In this document: piece by piece, positions 44,925 to 58,976 of the stretch
Layout: every line of letters begins with the position of its first letter
Position numbering within the stretch: the stretch's first letter is position 1
DNA from: Paracamarosporium sp. OC-R06-R3
Taxonomy: Eukaryota > Ascomycota > Dothideomycetes > Pleosporales > Didymosphaeriaceae
DNA: 64,000 nt
Assembly: GCA_019828545.1 (NCBI GenBank)
Contig: JACVRA010000109.1
Location: 248,001-312,000, forward strand
Direction of reading: 5' to 3'
Notes under the pieces: generated by a model
The model's database searches: none
Seen by the model: only the letters and a program-made list of their open reading frames with translations
Told to the model about the DNA's origin: nothing
Program-made: the position numbers and the translations under genes

Positions 44925-46002
44925 GACAGGCAGCTCTGAAGGGACTCTGGTACGGGGACCGCATTCGGGTCAATTCAGTTGAAAGGAAGGGTATTGGCTG
45001 CACTTAACAGGGGGAGTGCTGCATCCATGTGCATCCATGACGTGGGCTGGACATACCGTACCAAAAAGGTCTCAATTGACACCGGCTCGGCCTAAGACGT
45101 CCAAACAGACTTTTAGAAACCCCCTTGGCCGACGGTAATCCTATGTCCAATCGAGCAAGCGCCACACCAGCCTATCGGTCGATGATGGCAGCGCGCAGAC
45201 GAAGGGCCCTAAAAGTAGACCGGTCCCTAGACGATCCAATAGCCTCAAAGGCACTCGGGGTCTTTTCCGGATGTGCAGACAGATCTTAACCGGCGATTGA
45301 CTTGCAGACACGATCAGATCTTCACTGTAGACTAGAACCGCGACGTTGTTCTGGTCTTCGGAGATTTTTCTTTAGGTCGTACAGCAGATCAGCTGTCCTT
45401 CTGCGTGTGCTGTATATAGAGTGAGACAAGCCAGGAGAGGTGGAATGCGAAAACATACAGCAAGCCTCCGATCGCCGCATCAGAGATGATGCTCTGCGAG
45501 CCCCAGGAGCCGTGCCAACCCTGGGAAGATCTTTGATCCGGCCCTATATAGACTAAGGCTTGCAATCGCGTGCTGGTCGCGTAAGGTTTTAATCGCCGAG
45601 CACATGCGATGAGGTTGATAGATCTGCAGGATTGCGAAAATTTCATTACTTGCTTGCTCAGGGTGTTTGTCGCAGGCATGATCGAGGTTATCCTTTGGCG
45701 TTGGGCTAACCACACGTGTCTGTATCGCGTTTCATAGCGCAGGTACGTCGCCGAAAGCGTTCATCTCTCGGAGGCCAGTGCGCATTATGGTTTCAGTAGC
45801 ATTCAAAGCGGCAAGGCGTAGTGGTACAAGCTCCAGAATCGTCAGTTGGCCAACGCCTGTCAGGTCGACTCGCGCATGGAGATGAGCTTAGCTTCCGCTC
45901 CATGGTTCAGCGCCATACCGGTCCAAGACAATGCGGAGTTTATCCTGAGCAAATCAAGTATAGCTGTCATTTGAAAGCATCGTAATTGTGCTATTGACGG
46001 CG
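44925..46002. other. Intergenic: RGS-LOV promoter and cystinosin 3' region
   Basis: 1.08 kb with no supported gene. The light-response promoter, if any, should lie in the left part; I cannot name a specific white-collar site with confidence. Confidence 0.5.
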
Positions 46003-47069
46003 CTATGAAAGCAAACCTTCCCGTTCATCGTTCCAATCCTCTTCTTCTTCGGCGCTTTTCGCGGGGTGTCTATAAAGTATGTAATGCTGGACGAAGAAAA
46101 TGATGTCAAAGACGATCGTAATATTTCCCAGCCCAAACTTTACTGGGTTGCCGGTGATTCCACTCCAGTCGTTCTGCAGCGATGAATCGAGTACCAGTTG
46201 CGCCATAGAAAGCCACCCGCCGGCGAAATCGAGTAACATCGGGTATATGCTCCATCCATCCGTGGATTTTCGTTTGAAATTTACCCAGGCCTGAGGTATG
46301 TACTTCACGACAACCGTAATAAGTTTCACGTAACCTAGTGCGTAGATCTGGTTAAGTGCGTCAGTTTGTAAGTCTGACATAATTTATCGCTCGACTCACC
46401 ACGTCAATCCAAGCCCAATCACTAGGATCATATCCTGAATCCTTCCCTACGACTTGCGCAAGAAAGACCACAACTATTATTGCCAACACGCATCCCCAGA
46501 ATATGCCCAGCGCTGCTTTGGATGCCTTCTGTCGTGCACCCACTCTAAACCCCCATATCCATGTGTAGAACTGGCTGTATAGAATCACACACATGAAGGC
46601 GCCATGTGCGGCAAATAGAAAATCGTTGAAGCGTACGGTGGTGGTAGGCGCAGCAGGATGGCGGTAGGCATATTGCGACCGTATCGTTGGAGAGTACATG
46701 AAAGTGGCAGTGTTGACCGCATAGCTAGAAGTAGTGTCCTCGTTAGCGAATGAATACCCTGGGTACATCGGAGTACGTACCACGTGAAGCCGAGGACGTT
46801 GAGCGTAGGGAAGTCTGTAGGGGACTTAGCTACCACTCTGACAAGTTTGTCTATACTGCCTTACCAACTGCGAGTCCGAGAGTAGACTTCCGTCGCCAAT
46901 TATTAACAGCTTGGGGGTAGAATGATGCGGACCTTTGTCACGAACGTTAACTTCCTCCGTCTGTTAAGTCACAAGGTCATGGGACTGACCAGCTCAAGAA
47001 GTACCCCCAGCCAAGTATGCGCGACAGAGCGTTAAGGAACATGACAAGCTCAGAGTCAGTCTCAGTCAT
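46003..47069 (-). CDS. Cystinosin-like PQ-loop transporter (Ers1 family)
   Basis: Five exons: 46990-47069, 46865-46932, 46781-46814, 46400-46724 and 46003-46347, about 283 residues. Small exons 2 and 3 were placed by phase and by recovering the family sequence. Seven hydrophobic segments and both PQ loops are visible: FYPQAVNNWRRKST near residue 31 and YIPQAWVNFKRKSTDGWS near 190. Between them are DFPTLNVLGF and the FNDFLFAAHG helix. The tail is acidic and ends EREGLLS, with a dileucine-type sorting signal. Cystinosin exports cystine from lysosomes with protons; yeast Ers1 is vacuolar/endosomal. Start codon at 47069 puts the first membrane helix (LSRILGWGYFLSW) near the N terminus. The first acceptor is AAG, an uncommon but accepted type. 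Confidence 0.88.
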
Positions 47070-47784
47070 AATGAGCGATGCAAAGTTGGCGATACAAGGG
47101 CCATACACGGCGCAGGCATATGAAGGAGGAGGGTCGCGTCTCTAGTGACTGATGTCGGAGGATGGGTAGGGCGAAGACGAATGACAGTGCTCAGCTGCGC
47201 TTACGCATGATCATGGGAGGAAGAGAGAACACAGGACAGTAAGTGCATGGGTCAAGGCTCAAGTATGGCGCACGAGGGCTCGAGATACGACCGTCGGAAT
47301 TAGGCTCATCCCGACGTTCGGTGTTTGGAGACGAGATCGCGTAGTTTATCGCGGCATGACGACAGCCACGTGTTGAAAAACGTGCCAAGGCGCTTGCCCT
47401 TTTCGGGCGAGAGACTGATGAGAAACATCAACCCTCTTTATAGGTCACCTACAGTCTCTTTTGATAACGTTTATTCGAGTGTAGGTCCATCAAATCATTC
47501 TGAAACTGGATAAACCAGTGGTGCATGGTCTCTACTGTCCACACTGCAGACTTCAACGAGGGCATGATTCTACCTTCTATCTCACAACGGGCATTAGCTT
47601 TCAGGCAAGAGTTGAACTACCATTCATTCATTGAGGTGTACTTTCCAGTACTTCAACCTCATTTCCCCGAATAGGACCTAGGATACACCATAGAACGCCA
47701 TGAAACCCTTCAGGCATGCAAAGTACAGTGATAGAGAGTAGCAGAATCGATATTACCTCCACGCTCCGCTTCCGTCACCCCGAC
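47070..47784. other. Intergenic upstream of the cystinosin-like gene
   Basis: About 715 bases with no supported coding region; presumably the promoter of the transporter and the 3' end of the secreted-peptide gene. Confidence 0.5.
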
Positions 47785-48086
47785 TCAAGTGCAACAACAA
47801 CCGTTTGGGACCTAATGATCTGTCAGCTACGGGATTCAAGAGCGGCTCAGGCTGACTGACGCATTTGCATGATGAGGGGTCGAAGCTTGTGCAAGGGCAC
47901 TCGACGCACGGTGTCAGAACCGTCGTTCCGTCCGCATTTCGGCTGACCTTCACAGAGCGCTCTAAGCTCGTCTGGTTGTCAATGTCAGTGTTGTCTCGTA
48001 TTTACAGGAGCGAGAAGATGTACAGCTGCAGGCGAGGCAACTACGGCAGAGGCCATAGCTAATGCAACCACCGTGAAGAACTTCAT
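47785..48086 (-). CDS. Small secreted cysteine-rich peptide, 66 residues
   Basis: Too short and split for simple frame finding: exons 48024-48086, 47861-47971 and 47785-47811. Both introns are typical (52 bases, GTACAT...ACCAG with branch CTGAC; 49 bases, GTCAGT...ATTAG with branch GCTGAC). The N terminus is a signal peptide (MKFFTVVALAMASAVVASPA). The mature part has eight cysteines in its last 24 residues with spacing C-x2-C-x-C-x7-C-x-C-x4-C-C-C, ending one residue later. This resembles fungal secreted peptides that act as effectors, antimicrobial or metal-binding proteins, but I recognise no named family. If the second intron is kept, the frame continues to 47753 and yields a 93-residue form with only five cysteines; the spliced, eight-Cys form is preferred. 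Confidence 0.65.
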
Positions 48087-49737
48087 CGTGTTGCTGGAAT
48101 GCTGGCGTGTAGGATCGAGTAAAGTAGATACTTGTTATCAGTGGATCGACTTCGGGAGTAAAGAGCTTTTTCGAAAGGTCTTGGTGTAGATGGGTCTTGA
48201 AGGAGGCGAGTGTTGTTGAGCGTAGGAGGAGGCGCAAAGTCGTTAAGGGAACAGAAGAGAAGTGAATGTGCCGTCTGCCCGTTTCTTGCCGTGAGTAAAC
48301 CTCGTAGAAGCAGTGTTCCGAAGTCGCGTTCCGCTCGAGGAAAGCACCCAGGTGTTCTTAAGGAAGCAAGGAAACCGCTTATCACACTAAATATATCCAT
48401 TTTCACCAACACCACGTCTGTCCCCGGGCCCGCAATGTACGCGACCCAAGAGCCGGCTTTCCGTGCCTCGTGGCAAAGTACTTTTCATATCGTCACTCTA
48501 TCTGCGCTCCGCATTTTGCGGTGCGGCTGCGGATATCAGCCCAGCATCCTGGTTGGTGCATGGATCGGGTAAATGATCGCTGGGTATCAGCCAGAATGGA
48601 AGAAGACTGCGCAAGGAAATATATTGTTGCGCTAACCCTGCGCAGACTGAGGTTCGCGGCTCTAGACACTTTCTCTGTTCGCTAATGGGATGCTCGCCGC
48701 GAAGTTGGGAAGCGAAGGTGATCGCGGTCCAGACTCCGAATCGTATACCCCGGTGAACTTAGGACGGCATGTTATGGGGTAAGGAATTCCAGTTGGAGAA
48801 CCAATGCAAACCTGGATCTACTGCTTAGCAAAGAATCCAACATTGTGCGTACGTTCTGCTGAGCGATATCCAAACAGATAACAATCACATGCTTCTTACC
48901 GCGCCGCAATGCAAACGAGAGCCTGAATATATACGTCGTTACTGACAAGCTACTGCCGACCAAAGCTCCAAGCGAGACTCTACCGACGTCATATCGTACC
49001 GACGAAGTCCAGACAGTCCATTTCATATCGAACCAATTGTTTCTATTCCGAATCTAGTCACATAACAAGCCAGCTAAGGACTATCAAACAATCGCTGATC
49101 CCTGAAGAAACGTTCACTTCCTGATCAATCGATGTGGAAGCTGTTGAACGTTGTCTTTCAGCAATGCAACAGTGCCGCCTAAAGCCATGCATATACGGGA
49201 TTCAGTAAGAACCCACCCTACTGCAGGAATACATTGTAGTGTAAGGAGCGGTGACCAGAAAGCATTAGTACTAGACCTAGACAAGAGGAGATGAGGGGAA
49301 CGGGAGGCGATCGAGCATGAACCACTGACAAAGAGGAGGGGATACGCGGATAGCCACAGCTGTTCCATCAGTAGCCAATGTACGGGCGAAAGCTACGTCC
49401 TCTAAGCCGAGGGCTTGCCGGCTAGAGAAGCCCTAAGAACCACGATATTATGTGAGTCTTTAGTAGAAGACTCCACATGCACCGACCCGACGAATACCGT
49501 CACTTAAACATAGTAACACCACACCAAGTACACATACAAAAATCACAAGTCAAAAGGTCTCCAAGAAAAAAACCATAACGCAAATGGGTATAAACACCAT
49601 GCTATTACGGTGCAATCATTCTGGTACATAGACAGTGGAAACAATCTCGCTTTCCTTTCCCCGCCCGCATGAATCCATCCAAATACTCCAGAACAATGCC
49701 GGCAGCCCCCAAATCCATATACAATTCCAAGCCCAGA
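48087..49737. other. Intergenic
   Basis: 1.65 kb with no supported gene: promoter of the secreted-peptide gene on the left, 3' region of CWC22 on the right. Several 70-120 codon open frames lack family features. Confidence 0.45.
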
Positions 49738-52179
49738 CTATGAATCCCGTCTGCGGCGAGGAGGCGGCGAGCGTGATGGGTCGCTGCTGTATCTCCTCGC
49801 GCCGCTTCTCCGCGGTGGCGGACTGCTCGAATGGCGTGCACGCCGCACTGGTGGGGAAGGTGATCTGGATGGGCTAGCGTTGCGGCGGCGAACAGGGCTG
49901 CGAGATCGAGACACGGAGTGAGATGATTCGCGACGGCGCCTTTGAGGCGGAGGAGATCGAGACACAGAGCGACATGACTCGCGGCGGCGCCTCTGGGGTG
50001 GGGGAGATCTCGACCGGCTGGATGAGTATCGCCTTCTTCTCGGAGGAGGAGAGCGGGAGTCAGAGGCAGCGCTGTAAGAAGAGCTGCGGCTACGGGTACG
50101 ACCGCGAGCTTTTCTTGGTGCGGGAGATCTGCTTCGGCTGTATGAGCGATCGCTTGAGATAGACCTGTCCCTTCTCCTTGCGGGCGTCCTGGATCTCGTT
50201 CTCGACCTTGAGCGCGAAGAGTATGACGAGTAGCTGGAACGCGACGAAACACTCTCAGAGTCCGAGTCTGGTTCGGGTAACGCTTGGGGTTTGGGTGCAT
50301 TGTTCTTCAAGTATTCTCTCATCGGCTCAGTCAAGACTCCCATACCAATAGCCGTGAAGAAGTTGATAGAGAAGCGCGTCTTGATCTGATCATCGGTAGG
50401 GAAGATTCCAGTAAGACTATCCTGCAGCATAGGATCTCTCATTCGTTCTACCAACGTCTTCTGTCCCATACTCGCCATCAGCTCCTCAAAGAGGATCTTG
50501 ATGAAAATACGAGAGCTAGATGTAGTATCCTCTTCATTGAGCTTGATAGCCATGAAGACGTGGAGCCCAATAGCGTCAGTAGAGAGCAGATGCGCAAAGA
50601 ACTGAGCGATGATGCGGAGGCGATTAGTTTCGAAACGATGTATAGTTTCGTAGTAGTGCACAAAGCCGTCCTCGAAGAGGTCGGTCCAAATGCGGTTGAG
50701 CTTGCAAAAACGCTCGCCGATCTGACCGTAGAATTTCTCGTACGTGCGTTCTTGGCTTGCACATTCGACAATCATCGTGGTGAGTTCGTTCTCCAAACCG
50801 TGGGGAAGGTTGATTCTCATGAGCTTATGGCAACATTCTTCGAAGCCGCCGCTGCTCTTGATGGTAAGGTAGATTGTCCGGCGTAGACTGACAAGGTCTG
50901 CATTTGTCTGGTCTTTGACGTCTTCGGCTTTTTGTTCCTCATCTTCCTCGTCCTCGTCAGATGCGTCTGTGTATTCCGCATCACTGCCCTCCTCTTCACC
51001 TAAAATCTCGGCTTTCAACTTCTTATACTGCTCCTCATTCTCCTCATACTCTGGGTCGAACTTGAAGATGTTCAGTCCGTCTTCAACCTTCATCTCATCT
51101 TCCAAATGGTGCTGATGAGTATGCTGATCCTCCTCTTCAACCAGATCCAGCTCTTCCTTGACCGAAGGGTTTTCCTTGTACTTGTCTTTTCGAACCTGGA
51201 AGAGGACCTCGATCATGTATTGCGTCCGCTTGTCAATGTCCGCCTCATGAAGAATGTTTCGAAACAGGTCAAAGATCGCATTCGAGATCACAGCGTTCAT
51301 CTCCTCCAAAAACTGCCCCACCTCTTTCATAATGCCCACCGCAATCTCGACGCTGTCATCCGTCGGCTTGTTGAGCAGTAACAGAAGAATCTCGGCGATC
51401 AAGATCTCGTTAACGACCTGTGTATTCACCAAATGTGCCAAGAACATGGAGCTCGCCACCGCAACCGCCTTGTCGTTCCTCCTAAATGACTTCCGGAACT
51501 GGATGATCAATCTCCGTACGAGCAAATCGCCCACTTGCGGCAGCTTCGTGTTTACGATCGCAACCATGGCCGCGTATATGTTCGTGAAGGGCAAACTCGC
51601 AGCCTGCGCCTTCATTATCGCTCTGCAAAACAACCCGCGACCACGTATCAAGTTCTCAGAGAATAGCTCCGGCACGATCTGCTTGATATTTGCGACGTTG
51701 CACTTGTTGATCAAGCCCTGGATGGACTTCTTGAGCGCCTCCCAAGCCATACGCTGGAATTCAGGCGTGTTCTTGTCCGTGATAGCAGCCTGCATCGCGC
51801 GCAGACGCGCAGGAGGGATATATGCGCCACCAGCTCGCGTCTTCGAATCATCGATGGGAAGCTTCCTGCTTGCGCTGAAGGCACTCTGGAAGAGCTTCAG
51901 TCGTGAATCATCATCCTGCACATTCTGGGCGGGCTTTTGACGCGAACCGTCTCCATTTTCCTCCCTCCTGCGCCCGTTTTCGCGCTCTTTGTGGCGGTCG
52001 TTTTCGCGTGCTCGGTCGCGGTCCCGTGGGCGATTGGAATCTTCTTCATCGCGTTCTGATCTACGCGAGCGCTTTGATGGTCCGGCCTCGTACGGTGAGC
52101 GGTCGCGCTTGCGAGGTGGTTCTGAGAGTTCGGGTTCAGGCTCCGGTGAGGGTATGCGGACTGCGGAGGCAACCTCCAT
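49738..52179 (-). CDS. CWC22: Pre-mRNA splicing factor CWC22
   Basis: Single exon of 813 residues. The start is the ATG at 52179, the first in-frame Met. An N-terminal Arg/Asp/Glu-rich tract (residues 15-85) leads to GGAYIPPARLRAMQ, a CWC22 hallmark. Next are a MIF4G domain (about 130-320; RMAWEALKKSIQGLINKCN, LFSENLIRGRGLFCRAIMKAQ) and, after an acidic linker, an MA3 domain (about 425-540; LRRTIYLTIKSSGGFEECCHKL). The FYGQIGERFCKLN and YYETIHRFETNRLR segments follow. The last 150 residues are an Arg-Ser tail with tandem SPPPQRRRRES units. CWC22 binds eIF4AIII and is needed for catalytic activation of the spliceosome. The RS tail is longer than in yeast, which lacks it. Divergent from DPM2, 300 bases apart. 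Confidence 0.93.
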   Translation of the reverse strand: MEVASAVRIPSPEPEPELSEPPRKRDRSPYEAGPSKRSRRSERDEEDSNRPRDRDRARENDRHKERENGRRREENGDGSRQKPAQNVQDDDSRLKLFQSAFSASRKLPIDDSKTRAGGAYIPPARLRAMQAAITDKNTPEFQRMAWEALKKSIQGLINKCNVANIKQIVPELFSENLIRGRGLFCRAIMKAQAASLPFTNIYAAMVAIVNTKLPQVGDLLVRRLIIQFRKSFRRNDKAVAVASSMFLAHLVNTQVVNEILIAEILLLLLNKPTDDSVEIAVGIMKEVGQFLEEMNAVISNAIFDLFRNILHEADIDKRTQYMIEVLFQVRKDKYKENPSVKEELDLVEEEDQHTHQHHLEDEMKVEDGLNIFKFDPEYEENEEQYKKLKAEILGEEEGSDAEYTDASDEDEEDEEQKAEDVKDQTNADLVSLRRTIYLTIKSSGGFEECCHKLMRINLPHGLENELTTMIVECASQERTYEKFYGQIGERFCKLNRIWTDLFEDGFVHYYETIHRFETNRLRIIAQFFAHLLSTDAIGLHVFMAIKLNEEDTTSSSRIFIKILFEELMASMGQKTLVERMRDPMLQDSLTGIFPTDDQIKTRFSINFFTAIGMGVLTEPMREYLKNNAPKPQALPEPDSDSESVSSRSSYSSYSSRSRSRTRSRTPARRRDRSISSDRSYSRSRSPAPRKARGRTRSRSSSYSAASDSRSPPPRRRRYSSSRSRSPPPQRRRRESCRSVSRSPPPQRRRRESSHSVSRSRSPVRRRNASPSRSPSPPVRRARHSSSPPPRRSGARRYSSDPSRSPPPRRRRDS

Positions 52180-52479
52180 CTTGCTGCTGGTCGCTTCGAT
52201 GACCCAACTATCTTGGTCGAAAGTTAGGTATCGTCGCCCAGGTGGGAAGCAGCCCGAACAGGTGAGAGATTTGAAAGTCGAGAGTTGGGCGCGACTTGTG
52301 GGTTGTGATGCGAGAGATGTCGCCGCGCAAGAAACTTTGAGGGCAGGCAATGACGCGCCAAGACAATCGCGGAGGCAGGTTCAACCGATACCCCAAAGTT
52401 CCAGCTTGCATCAACACTCACCAGAAACACAGGCCAGAACGATACTTTCTCTCGTCCACTATTAAACAAAACAATCAAG
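52180..52479. promoter_or_regulatory. Divergent promoter region CWC22 / DPM2
   Basis: 300 bases between the start codons; a compact bidirectional promoter. No motif named. Confidence 0.45.
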
Positions 52480-52886
52480 ATGGTAGGCTACAACACTATG
52501 CGTCCCACTCATACCATGCTAAAGAAAGCCCAGCTCGACCGTCTTGTAGGCCTCAGCATGCTCATCGCAGCAACCACCGTCTTCGTTTATTACACCGTCT
52601 GGACCTTGTTCATGGTACGAAGCCCCTCCCCCACCTTGTCTCTTACCTGTCATCACCCAATGCCATCACATTTGAACTCTGAAATACCATTCCTAACAAT
52701 ACCTAGCCCTTCGTCGACGACGACCACATCCTCCAGTCCTTCTTCCTCCCCCGTGTGTGGGCCATCCGCATTCCAGTCATCCTCATCGTGCTCCTCACCA
52801 CTATTGTTGGCAGCTTCCTCTCCACGGTTATGATACGGAGCAACCGCAAGAAGGCACTCAAGGCGCAGCAGAAGAAGGCCAGTTAG
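52480..52886 (+). CDS. DPM2: Dolichol-phosphate mannose synthase subunit DPM2
   Basis: Three exons: 52480-52482, 52534-52614 and 52707-52886, 87 residues. The first exon is just the ATG, followed directly by a 51-base intron (GTAGGC...GCCCAG). Splicing gives MLDRLVGLSMLIAATTVF, matching the usual DPM2 start; without splicing, a 17-residue extension would be added in frame. Two membrane helices (about 6-27 and 46-68) flank the conserved PFVDDDHILQSFFLPRVWAIRIP loop; the tail is basic. DPM2 stabilises the catalytic DPM1 and the DPM3 subunit in the ER membrane, and so supports N-glycosylation, O-mannosylation and GPI anchors. The protein identity is secure; only the microexon model is inferred. 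Confidence 0.88.
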
Positions 52887-53230
52887 GAGGACACGTTGCG
52901 GATTTTAGGGGGTAATTGGTCGGCGCATGGCGTCTAATCAGGCGGGGAACATGGGAATGGGCACTGGAGCGGAAAAATATACTCAATCTACAATTGTAGC
53001 TCAGTTGGCTCGCTATGAACTTTGACTTGGCTCTTGGTAGTCTTCGTCAGAACAATGTTGGTAACCGCTATTGCGCGTGTATTGCTCTTTACATTTCTAC
53101 TACTGCGATACAGCTTTGAAGCATGCTGACGATGGATCCTACAATAACGCACATATGGTGTTCTCGTCTTCGCCTTCCGGTACGAACCCTCGGATACTCC
53201 TGATTTGGTCATTGTGCCAACTGAGTACCG
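52887..53230. other. Intergenic, convergent 3' ends
   Basis: 344 bases between the convergent DPM2 and WD40 genes. A 74-codon frame on the minus strand has no supporting feature. Confidence 0.55.
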
Positions 53231-56200
53231 TTACATAACATTGCAGCCCTCATCATTGTTGAGTAATATCGTCGCTTCACCATCTTCGTCCTCCTCACTA
53301 CCAAGGACGATCTGCTGATGGCCATGCAGTCGTTGTGCCAATTGAGCAAGCAGTGCCCTCGTAATGAACGCGTCTTCGCGGCCTAGAAACATCACAGAGT
53401 CAGTAAACATTCCACCAAGGCACTCGTCGTCTTTGAGGAATGACTCACCACCTTTTCTATCCATGTCATTCTGAGATGTAATTTGATATTGCTCATGCAT
53501 AGCCTTACGACTCTTGAGCCCGTTCTCCGCAACTTCAGTATCGTCATCGTCATCACTTAGAGAAGAATCGCGGGGCACTGGAGCGGGGGAGGTTGCAGAT
53601 GGACGTCGCGGACGTCGTCTTCGTCCGAAACCGAGACTGGAAAGTCCGCGGTCGGCGGAGTGAACACCAATGCCTTTGCGGGCGTTTCGTTGCGCATTGG
53701 CATCTGGTGAGAAGATTTTAATTGTATGGTCGATTCCAGACACTGCCATTGTTGGTTCGTATGGGTGCCCTACACGGAGTGGACGAATTAGTTATCTTTC
53801 AAACGTTTGCGAATGTTGGATACCAACCTTGTACCACATTGACGACCTCGCCATCGCCTTCAAGTATGTTAACAAGCTGGGCCGTCTTCCGATTCCAGAT
53901 AAAGAAATGTCCGCAGTCGCTGCCGCTAACGACGTATTCGTCGTTCTGGCCGAAGAAGTTCACATCCTTCACAGTGCGAACATTGCAGTGTCCAGTATAG
54001 ACACGGGTATGCGGCGCACAAGGTACATGAGATTCAACGCGTTCTCGGAGATAGCTTCGATCAAAGTCGGATCGCCATAGAATGCGACCACTTCGAGTGC
54101 GTGCAAGACCATTCTCATCTACATCATCCTCCTCTTCCTCTTCTTCGTCGTCCTCAGAGTTGACATCACCATCCGAGTCCTCATCCCCTTCTTCGTCTTC
54201 TTCTTCCTCCTCTACCACTTCTTCAGGCTCTTCGGTCTGTAGATTGATGCTCTCGTGGTCACTAGTTGCTCGTGCGCTTGTAGTCTCAGCCGACTCCGAA
54301 TGTGCGACCGCTTGATCAGCCCAAGCGCGGCTCACAAGCTCCGCGTCTACAACGACATCGTCCTCCTCAAGAGGATCTATGTCTTCTTGTCTCTCACGGT
54401 GTTCGCTCTCCTCAGCCTGGATGCTTGGGTCTGCTATTCCACTTCCGCCAAACGCATGATCGACGGCAGAAAAACGAACCCCTTTCGCAGCGTTCAACAA
54501 CAGGCCTCTGCCAATCTTGAACGCCCAGTTTCTCACTGCTGCTGTTCGATCTTGTCCTGGCACATTGTCCTCCGTTGATGTATCGCTGAGTGTAGATATA
54601 ATTGTCCCAGTCAGATCAATGAACGGGATTTTCACAGTCCTACTGAACGCAATAACAGCAGCTTTCTCAGAGGAATACAAAACCCGTGTATCATCCGTCC
54701 CGAACCTCGATACGTCGACGTTTACAATGGGATCATCACTCGCCAACTGGAGGAGGTAGGGGATTAGAATTTCGTCGATTGCGTCGGTATCAGCATCCGG
54801 TGGAAGTGGCATGCGGGGATTTGAGCTTGGACTCGCAAAGCCGTCTATAACAGATTGAACACCGCTGTCGAGCCACAAAAGAATGGCTTTGAGAAAATCA
54901 TATGCGAATTGTTCATGTTGCGGTACTTGTCTTTCGCCAGGGGCGTGCTGTATGGAGGCGAAGTATTGAGCAATGACAGCATTAGCGTCACCACCCATTC
55001 GCAGCTGCCCTCCAAGTACGCGAGCAAGCGTACCAGCAGCTTGCACAAAGCGTCGGAATGAGCCTCGTTGTTCACGAAGCTTGTTCTGAACGGCAACATC
55101 AACCGGTGTAGGATCAACCGGATAACGCCAGGTACGAGATATCTCATCCATATCAGGCAGCACAGAAGCCGCAAAGCCGAGCACAGACGTAAACGTTGGT
55201 TTGTGAGCAACGGGGTTGTCAGAACTAGAACCGGGCCTGACGTCTGCAAGATTGAACATCTTAGGAAGAAGTCCAATAGTAGTCTTTGCAATACGGTAGT
55301 GATCAGTGCCCTGAATTTCTGCCATCTCACTAGGTGTCAAAGGGCTATGAGGAGTCTCGACGCGGATCTCTTCGCTTTGACCATTGGCATAGTTGACACG
55401 CAATGCTAAACCTTCTTCCGAGCTCTGTGTACGTTGGCGTGACCCAGCGCGGTTAGCACCTTCTTGAGATAAGATGCTAGACTTTGGTCGTTTACGTTTG
55501 CGGCTCTTGTCCTTGACCCGACGTTTAGAAGATTCTGCGGATGGCCCAGGTTCTGCCATCTTCTCTGACGCATCTGGGCTCCTCATCATATCGAAACTGT
55601 ATATGTAGTCCCCAGACCAGCTGACTATGAGCTCGTTCGGGTTCGCATCACTGATCTTGCATGCGGTTATGTGCCCGTTGTCCCGGCGCTTCATCCGCTG
55701 CTGCCCGTTTGGGGCGAACTTTTTCACGCATTGGGTCGCCTTGCCCAGCAGATCATCGTCATACTGCCCGCCGGAACGGGCCAGCTTGGCACCAATTTCA
55801 TGGAACTTGTCCCTTCCAAGCATTCGGCGGTCGTGGAGGAAGCAATGTAGATGTGCACCACCAAGGGCGATGTAATGCGGCTGCGACGGAGAGCACGAAA
55901 CAGTGTTGAGATCCAAATGATACCGACTGTACGAGATGAGTGGCGGAGGAACGCTGTCAGAGGCGTCGCTACCCGCAGCCCAGCTTGGCATCATACTGTC
56001 CCTCTGTGACGGATAGGCCCTAGACGGCTGTCTAACATCCCATTGCCTCACATCGCCGTCTTCGGAGCAGGTGAGGAAATAGAAAGGTGTGTCTTCGGTC
56101 ACAATACGTTTCACCGTGTCCCTGTGGCTTCTAAAAGCCTTCGCATTGGTATCTCCTTCGGTGAGTGTCAACCCATCGGGTGCGCCATGAATTCCCACGC

Positions 56201-56692
56201 GTCGCCTTGCTCCCTGCGAACGAGCCGAAGCTGCGGAGCCAAACGCAGAGTGGCCTGAGTGCTCAATGTCAAATATGCGTACATCGTCAGTAGCAGAGAC
56301 GATGGTGCGGTCGTTGGAGTAAGGCATAAACTTGACAGAGAAGATGTTGGACTCGTGACCGGTCAAGATGGAGGTTGTCAGGCTAAACTGGGATGTGGAA
56401 GATTCGGGTTGGTAGGCGTGGATGTTGATACGATGGTCGTCAGAACCTGAGGCTAACAGGCGGCCAGATGTCGACCAGCTAGAGCAGTCAGTTACAACAG
56501 TTAGCTCGACAAGGAGGTGCAATGGTACCAAAGTGCATTTACGCATCCGTTGTGGCCCTCGAGCTCATTGACAATGTCCATGTCCTGGACCCATTGTTTG
56601 TCGCCATACAGCCCAAGCACGCTGGAATATCGCTTGCGGCGGCCAGTGGCGATTTCCCGCTCTAATAGGCGGTCGTAAACGCTGTACTTCAT
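53231..56692 (-). CDS. WD40 repeat protein of the Iqw1/DCAF6-DCAF8 type
   Basis: Three exons: 56529-56692, 53828-56478 and 53231-53769, about 1,117 residues. The start MKYSVYDRLLEREI is the usual beginning of this fungal family. N-terminal WD repeats are evident: VNELEGHNGCVNAL, LLASGSDDHRINIH, LTGHESNIFSVKF and YFLTCSEDGDVRQWDVRQPSRAY. The last has the WDxR element that in related proteins contacts DDB1. A long middle insertion (about 330-780) contains basic and Ser-rich sequence; an acidic run of Glu/Asp precedes the C-terminal WD repeats (VYTGHCNVRTVKDVNFFG, YVVSGSDCGHFFIWN, MAVSGIDHTIKIFSP). The two halves probably complete one propeller. Relatives are substrate receptors of CUL4-DDB1 ubiquitin ligases or nuclear cofactors. 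It is longer than most relatives, mostly in the middle insertion. Confidence 0.82.

Positions 56693-58976
<2,284 letters not shown>

Noticed and set aside
47753..47953. Five-cysteine, longer reading of the secreted peptide
   Set aside because: It requires keeping an intron that has a perfect donor, branch and acceptor; the spliced form gains three cysteines and a clean stop.
48210..48572. 120-codon plus-strand frame in the secreted-peptide promoter region
   Set aside because: No Met-proximal features, no domain, and it overlaps probable promoter sequence.
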